From Sodalis glossinidius str. 'morsitans' (lineage in GTDB: Bacteria > Pseudomonadota > Gammaproteobacteria > Enterobacterales > Enterobacteriaceae): a stretch of 64,000 nucleotides of DNA. Position 1 is the stretch's first letter; each line of letters opens with the position of its first letter. The stretch lies in NCBI RefSeq assembly GCF_000010085.1, contig NC_007712.1:2170001-2234000 (forward strand), given 5' to 3'. The translations under genes were made by a program, and so were the position numbers. The notes beneath the pieces were generated by a model. The model saw only the letters and a list, made by a program, of their open reading frames with translations. It made no database searches and was not told the origin of the DNA. Below are positions 59,351-64,000 of the stretch, one piece after another.

Positions 59351-60546
59351 TTAAGGCGTCAACCGGCTAAGCCGTGGCGCAACATGGCGCGTGCGTAGTC
59401 GGGCCGCGAAGGCAAAAATGGCTCCCAGCAGCATCACCAGCGCCAGAATCAGGCGCGGCGCCAGCGGCAGCGCCATCATCGATAGGCTAACCGCGGCGGC
59501 GCCGGCCATCTGCACAAACCCGTTCAGCGCCGACGCGACGCCGGCTTCTGCGGCGAACGGCTCCAGCGCATAGCTCGTGGCCGGTCCCATTAAAAATGCC
59601 AGGCCGGCACAGGCGGTCGCAACGGGTAACATGTAGCTCAGCCAATGCGTCTGCCAGCTTGTCGGCGCCGTCATGACGCTGAGCACTAGCGTCAGACTGC
59701 CGAGCGCCATCAATACTGTCCCGAGAGTCAGACACGTCGGGCGTCCCATTTTACGAATCACCCTATTGGCGATGACGCTTGCCAACATAATCCAAAAGCC
59801 GTTGGCGCCAAACACCATGGAAAAGCCCAGTGGCGACAGCCCGCCTTCTCCCATGAGTACCTGCGACGACAGCGAGACATAGGTCAACGCCATCGCCATG
59901 GCGCCGGTATTCACCAGGGCAAACACAATAAAGCGGCGCTGGGCTGCTATCTGCCCATAGCGGACAAAGGGCAGGGTAGTTGACATCCGGGTACCCGCGG
60001 GACGGGTTTCCGCCAGGCCGACCGCCACCAGCGCCCAGACCAACAGTGAATAGCCGGCCAACGCCCAGAACGGCGCGCGCCAACCGAAGCTTACCGCCAG
60101 CCCCCCCCTGCCATCGGCGCCAGTGCGGGAACAATATTCAGCGTACCATTAAGAAAGCTGAAGGCGCGGGCAGCATCGTCGCCGTCCAACCTGTCACGCA
60201 CGCAGCTAAATAACGCAACGGTGGTACAGCACACCGCCAGCCCCTGTAGTACACGCGACAGAACAAATAGCCAGGGGGTCGTCGCCATGGCCGCCAATAT
60301 GGTACCCGCGCCGTACAACGCTACCCCGACCAGCGCCAGCGGACGACGGCCAAAATAGTCTACTAACGGTCCGGTAATAAGCTGGCCGATACCCATGACA
60401 CCAATAAAAAGCGGGATTGTCGATTGGATGAGGGATTCATCAGTATGGAGCCCGTGGGCGATGAGGGGAATAACCGGTAGGTAGAGGTCAATGCCCAGAG
60501 GACCAAGCAATACCAGCAATAAGAGAAGAAAAAGAAACTTTTGCAT
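59351..60546 (-). pseudogene. Bcr/CflA-family MFS drug exporter, single frameshift in a G8 tract
   Basis: From 60546 the frame gives QKFLFLLLLLVLLGPLGIDLYLPVIPLIA (helix 1) and VDYFGRRPLALVG to AFSFLNGTLNIVPALAPMAGG (about 151 residues), then stops. From a tract of eight C on the plus strand (60101-60108), the second half continues one frame over, MAGYSLLVWALVAVGLAETRPAG to 59351. Together they give a complete 12-helix transporter. The only lesion is in the homopolymer. It is divergent from a MarR-type regulator gene. Confidence 0.88.
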
Positions 60547-60581
60547 TTACACTCCACGCCATGAGGGGATGGCAAGCATAA

Positions 60582-60652
60582 TAATACTTTAATTATAAAT
60601 ATATATATAATATAATTATATATTTTACTAATAATAAATATTAATCTATTGT
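60582..60652. promoter_or_regulatory. Almost pure A/T control region between exporter remnant and MarR-type regulator
   Basis: About 70 bases contain only two or three G/C. They include AATATATAATATAATTATAT and similar near-palindromes. This is the shared regulatory space of two divergent genes, and MarR proteins usually bind AT-rich inverted repeats there. No exact operator can be named. Confidence 0.45.
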
Positions 60653-60754
60653 TAGCGGGGGGTAATTTCTTTGTCCGGCAAAGCGCGTGTCGTTGGTCTT
60701 CGTAATTAATGTGTGATAATTTTTAACATAGAGTGTCTTTACCTGATACGGCTG

Positions 60755-61189
60755 ATGAATACTGAATATAAAAATTTTTCCAAAATGTTGCATTTGACCT
60801 CGCGCGCGCTGCGAATGGCAATCGATCGGCGCCTGAAATACCTGGGCCTGAGCCAGGCGAGCTGGGTTGCGGTGGCCGCTATTGCCGGTGCGGAGTCGCC
60901 GCTGTCGCAAAGCGAACTGGCGCAGCGGCTTGGGGTTGAGGGGGCGACAGTGGTGACGATGGTTGACCGCCTGGTCAAAATCGGTCTGGTGCTGCGCATT
61001 CCCACCCCCGCCGATCGGCGTAAAAAGCTGCTGGTGGTCACCGATGAGGGGAAGACGCTGTACGAAAAAGTCCGTACGGAAGCGGATGCGCTGGGTAAAG
61101 AAATCCTGGAGGATGTCGATGCCCGCGATATGCAGGTGGCCATGCGGGTACTTGAAAAAGTCTACAATGCCACAGAAACACTGACCTGA
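60755..61189 (+). CDS. MarR/SlyA-family transcription regulator
   Basis: A 144-aa winged-helix regulator. Helix pieces include MNTEYKNFSKMLHLTSRALR, PLSQSELAQRLGVEGATVVTMVDRL and the wing RIPTPADRRKKLLVVTDEG. Similarity is to SlyA/Hor-type or drug-responsive MarR proteins, but I cannot say which. It is divergent from the Bcr/CflA exporter, a common regulator-exporter pair. ATG 60755 is preferred; the frame extends 14 codons further. Intact. Confidence 0.88.
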   Translation: MNTEYKNFSKMLHLTSRALRMAIDRRLKYLGLSQASWVAVAAIAGAESPLSQSELAQRLGVEGATVVTMVDRLVKIGLVLRIPTPADRRKKLLVVTDEGKTLYEKVRTEADALGKEILEDVDARDMQVAMRVLEKVYNATETLT

Positions 61190-61335
61190 AACGGCGGACC
61201 CTGCGCGTTTCGCAATGTGTGGTGACACGCCAGCATAAGACCTTGCACTTTTAACATCCCCTCCACGGAGGAAGACGGTCGTCATTTGCCGTAAGCGTTC
61301 GCGTCAGCGCCGACCGCGCGGGGGTTAATGGTATT

Positions 61336-63066
61336 TCAAGCCGGATCGTCGGCAATCTTGATGCCGATTTTGCTGACCTTCTGTTCATCCTTTTCCGCGA
61401 TGGTCCACACAACACCTTCCGCCACAACATTATCGCCGACCACTGGTTCCCCCCCGCCGAGCAACGCCATGACAAATTGACCGAGGGTCAGTTCACCATC
61501 CACTTCGCCGGCGAATTCCAGACCGTAAATGGACGACACATCGCGCAAATTCGCGCTGGCTTCCAGAATAAAATCCCCGAAGAAACGCTGATCCAGCGCG
61601 ACGGGCGGCGATTGGCTGAACAATCTGCCCAGTGCGGGGAGATCTCGCTCTCGTCCAATGACGCAAAGCACATCCCCTTCACGTAGCCGGGTGTTGGCGG
61701 TCGGGTGAAGCAATACATTATCGCGAAACAAGGCAGCGATGCGCGTATGGCGGGGCATTTTCAGATCGCGCAGCGCCGCTCCCACACACCAGTTTTCCTC
61801 TCCCAATTGATATATAAACTGCTCCCAGGGGTTTTCCGGATGAATATCCATCCCCACGCGTGAAATCGGCGACGCGGTCGGCGGTACTACCACTTTCGCT
61901 AGCCGGGCGGCGAAGCCGAGTGAGGTGCCCTGTAAAAGCAAAGAAATGAGAACAATAAAGAAGGCGACATTAAAATACATGTGCGCATTGTCCAGGCCCG
62001 CCATCATCGGAAACACCGCCAGAATGATCGGTACCGCTCCGCGCAGGCCGACCCAGGAAAGAAAAACTCGCTCGCGGGTGGTGTAGTTGCGAAACGGCAG
62101 CAGACCGACAAAAATCGAGAGAGGACGGGCGACCAACATCAGCCACAGGGACAAAATGAGCGCCGGAATAGCAATCATCCACAAATCGCTGGGCGTCACC
62201 AGGAGGCCCAGCGCCAGGAACATGCAAATCTGGCTGAGCCAGGCCATGCCGTCGAACGTTTGTAAAATACCGTATCGGTTGCGTATCGGCCGATTGCCCA
62301 GCACAAAGCCACACAAATAGACCGCAAGGATGCCGCTACCTTCCAGCGCGGTGGTCAGGGCGAACATCATGATGCCGCCGCTGACCGCCAGCAGGGGATA
62401 CAGGGCGTTGGTTAGCGTGATGCGGTTGATGACCTGCTGCAACAGCCAGCCTCCGCCCAGGCCCAAGATCACGCCAAGGCCGAACTCGCGGATAAGATGC
62501 ACCAAAAACAGCCAGTCAAGGTGAATCTGGCCGTTTTGAATCATGGCGATAAGCGTGATCGTCAGAAACACCGCCATGGGATCATTACTGCCTGATTCAA
62601 TTTCAAGCGTGGAGGTCACACGCTCGTTCAACCCTTTATCGCCCAACAGCGAGAACACCGCCGCGGCATCGGTAGAGCCGACAATGGCGCCGATAAGCAT
62701 GCCTTCAATTTTATCCAGCCCGAAAAGCCAGGCGGCGGCTATACCGGTTAAACCGGCGGTGATGATGACCCCCACCGTCGCAAGCGAAAGCGATGGCCAG
62801 AGTGCGACGCGAAAGGCGGTGGCGCGGGTACGCATACCGCCATCCAGCAAAATCACCGCCAGCGCCAGGTTACTGATAAGATAGGCTACAGGATAATTAT
62901 CAAATGCAATGCCGCCCAGACCATCAATTCCTGCCAACATGCCAATAGCCAGAAAAATCACCAGAATAGGGATGCCAAGACGTGAGGAAAAGGCGCTGAG
63001 CAGGATACTTCCCCCCACCAATATCGAACCTATAATAAACAAACTTATAATGGTGCTGCTGTCCAA
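61336..63066 (-). CDS. cvrA: K+/H+ antiporter CvrA (NhaP2)
   Basis: A 576-aa membrane protein. Residues 1-390 form the CPA1 exchanger with about 12 helices (GMLAGIDGLGGIAFDN; AILLDGGMRTRATAF; GAIVGSTDAAAVFSLLGDKGLNERVTSTLEIESGSNDPMAVFL split by the family's conserved Asp pair). A TrkA-C domain follows (about 400-485) and a C-terminal CorC/HlyC-like domain. It exports K+ and protects against low-osmolarity stress. In E. coli it follows dadX; here the drug-exporter pair lies between. Confidence 0.95.
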   Translation of the reverse strand: MDSSTIISLFIIGSILVGGSILLSAFSSRLGIPILVIFLAIGMLAGIDGLGGIAFDNYPVAYLISNLALAVILLDGGMRTRATAFRVALWPSLSLATVGVIITAGLTGIAAAWLFGLDKIEGMLIGAIVGSTDAAAVFSLLGDKGLNERVTSTLEIESGSNDPMAVFLTITLIAMIQNGQIHLDWLFLVHLIREFGLGVILGLGGGWLLQQVINRITLTNALYPLLAVSGGIMMFALTTALEGSGILAVYLCGFVLGNRPIRNRYGILQTFDGMAWLSQICMFLALGLLVTPSDLWMIAIPALILSLWLMLVARPLSIFVGLLPFRNYTTRERVFLSWVGLRGAVPIILAVFPMMAGLDNAHMYFNVAFFIVLISLLLQGTSLGFAARLAKVVVPPTASPISRVGMDIHPENPWEQFIYQLGEENWCVGAALRDLKMPRHTRIAALFRDNVLLHPTANTRLREGDVLCVIGRERDLPALGRLFSQSPPVALDQRFFGDFILEASANLRDVSSIYGLEFAGEVDGELTLGQFVMALLGGGEPVVGDNVVAEGVVWTIAEKDEQKVSKIGIKIADDPA

Positions 63067-63759
63067 ACGCGGTCTCCTTTTGATTTTCTATTTCATAACC
63101 TGCCTCAGCCTATCCTGCAGAGGCGTTGTGACCCGAAATTCCTACCATGACTGTCTGGCTGAAAGCGTCGGCACCATGACCTGAAAAGGGGAGAGAAGTT
63201 CACCATACTGCCCGGCGAGTCGTCCGTCGGAGCCCGCGACGGGAGCGAGGGAGGAGGGAAACCTGGTCCGGCGGATCCCTGGCCGGTACTCGATTAAACT
63301 ACCCTTTTTGCTTACAACAAAAAAGCCGTTTTTTTTAGTATTAATCTGTTTTAAGGCGTTTAAGCCCTTTTTTATCGGAACATGCCGAAAATGACTTTTT
63401 CACCGCTGCGTGACATTGGTTGCCACACGCCGCTGCACCCGCCTGCAGACGTGGGCAATACCTGCACGACACGCGCTTCAGCCGCATTGCTCGTCCCTCG
63501 CCGTTGATGCGTCATCGCCGCCGTCAATCTTGATGGGGCGAGCAAGGCGCCACCCTACTACCGCTGACGCGAAAGCGCAAGCCAGCCAGCGGCTCATGAT
63601 GTGCGCACGATCGCATCGCGAGGGTGGTTGCTGGTGGGTCTGGGTGCTGACAAAGATTAATAGAGTTATGCTCATTTCTGTGTATGAGGTTTTGGAGAGG
63701 GTGGCGTATGCTGCTGATTGATTTCGTGGATGATTTTAACAACAGAGAGATGATACGCC
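63067..63759. other. About 690 bases without a recognised gene
   Basis: No credible gene is visible between cvrA and the IS256 fragment. The open frames at 63410-63721 have no protein-like character. In E. coli ldcA and emtA follow cvrA; they are not seen before the window ends. Confidence 0.5.
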
Positions 63760-64000
63760 ATGAAAAAGTCTACCCTACAGGTCTCGGAACTGCTGGCATT
63801 CTACGACTTCCCGTCAGAGCACTGGGCATCAATAAGAACGGCAAAGCCGATTGAATCGGCTTTTGCGACTGTGAAGCTACGAAGCAGACGCGCAAAGAAG
63901 TGTGGTTCGAGAGAAACCACCCTGTCAATGGTATTTAAGCTGCTCCAGTCTGCTCAGAAAAGCTGGAACCGGCTAAGAGGATTTGACCTGCTGACCCTGG
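63760..64000 (+). mobile_element. IS256-family (mutator) transposase, C-terminal fragment, runs off the edge
   Basis: From ATG 63760 the frame reads KKSTLQVSELLAFYDFPSEH, then AKPIESAFATVKLRSRRAKK, TTLSMVFKLLQSAQKSWNRL to the window end. This is the well-conserved C-terminal part of IS256-type transposases (the family's TNPIES-F-T-R motif). The catalytic N-terminal two thirds are absent upstream, so it is a remnant. Confidence 0.85.

Noticed and set aside
63410..63721. A 103-codon frame near the right end
   Set aside because: Low-complexity composition with Trp/Cys/Arg runs and no similarity; likely non-coding.

Overview
The window reads as the chromosome of a Sodalis-type insect endosymbiont, most like Sodalis glossinidius from tsetse (my identification, from gene content alone). 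The reasons are an enterobacterial gene order close to E. coli/Yersinia, GC-rich codons, a Salmonella SPI-2-like type III secretion locus of the kind described in Sodalis, and very many young pseudogenes. These still read as recognisable proteins but carry frameshifts, single stop codons or internal deletions. I count about 26 broken genes beside about 35 intact ones.

Layout. (1) 1-5.1 kb: the export-apparatus end of an SPI-2-like secretion operon (ssaO tail, ssaP, Q, R, S, T, U), all intact and overlapping, followed by an unrecognised 194-aa gene. (2) 6.1-15.5 kb: an intact VOC-family gene, then an eroded catabolic island with remnants of a LysR regulator, pxpC/pxpB/pxpA (5-oxoproline use), a 2-hydroxyacid dehydrogenase, an amino-acid ABC permease and binding protein, an agmatinase-like enzyme, a GntR regulator, a Zn amidohydrolase and an aminotransferase, plus a DUF697-type remnant. 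(3) 15.9-30.4 kb: the yebV-letB-letA-msrC-proQ-prc-htpX-yebQ-kdgR-mgrB-yebO-yobF-cspC segment. letA, letB, yebQ and mgrB are broken and rsmF is gone. (4) 30.5-47.2 kb: a YfiH-family gene, rlmA (broken), mntP with its Mn riboswitch, yobD, manZYX, yoaE (broken), sdaA, nudL (broken), pabB, yoaH, yoaB, yoaA (broken), tsaB, yeaY (broken), rnd; fadD is absent. (5) 47.4-51.1 kb: minE-minD-minC, ycgL, ycgM (broken), ycgN. (6) 51.6-64 kb: a dead IS110-family copy, dsbB, fadR (two amber stops), ycgB, dadA (broken), dadX, a broken drug exporter beside an intact MarR-family regulator, cvrA, and an IS256-family fragment at the right edge.

How it fits together. Kept functions are protein export and oxidative folding (T3SS, dsbB), membrane and protein quality control (htpX, prc), RNA handling (proQ, rnd, cspC), division-site choice (minCDE), tRNA t6A synthesis (tsaB), folate (pabB), amino-sugar/mannose uptake (manXYZ), Mn2+ and K+ export (mntP, cvrA). 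Lost functions are scavenging catabolism (5-oxoproline, D-alanine, fatty acids), phospholipid-transport tunnels and repair accessories. The most interesting small finding is mgrB, the feedback inhibitor of PhoQ, carrying a TGA in its membrane helix. This would be expected to free PhoPQ from feedback in an organism whose secretion systems are thought to depend on PhoP.
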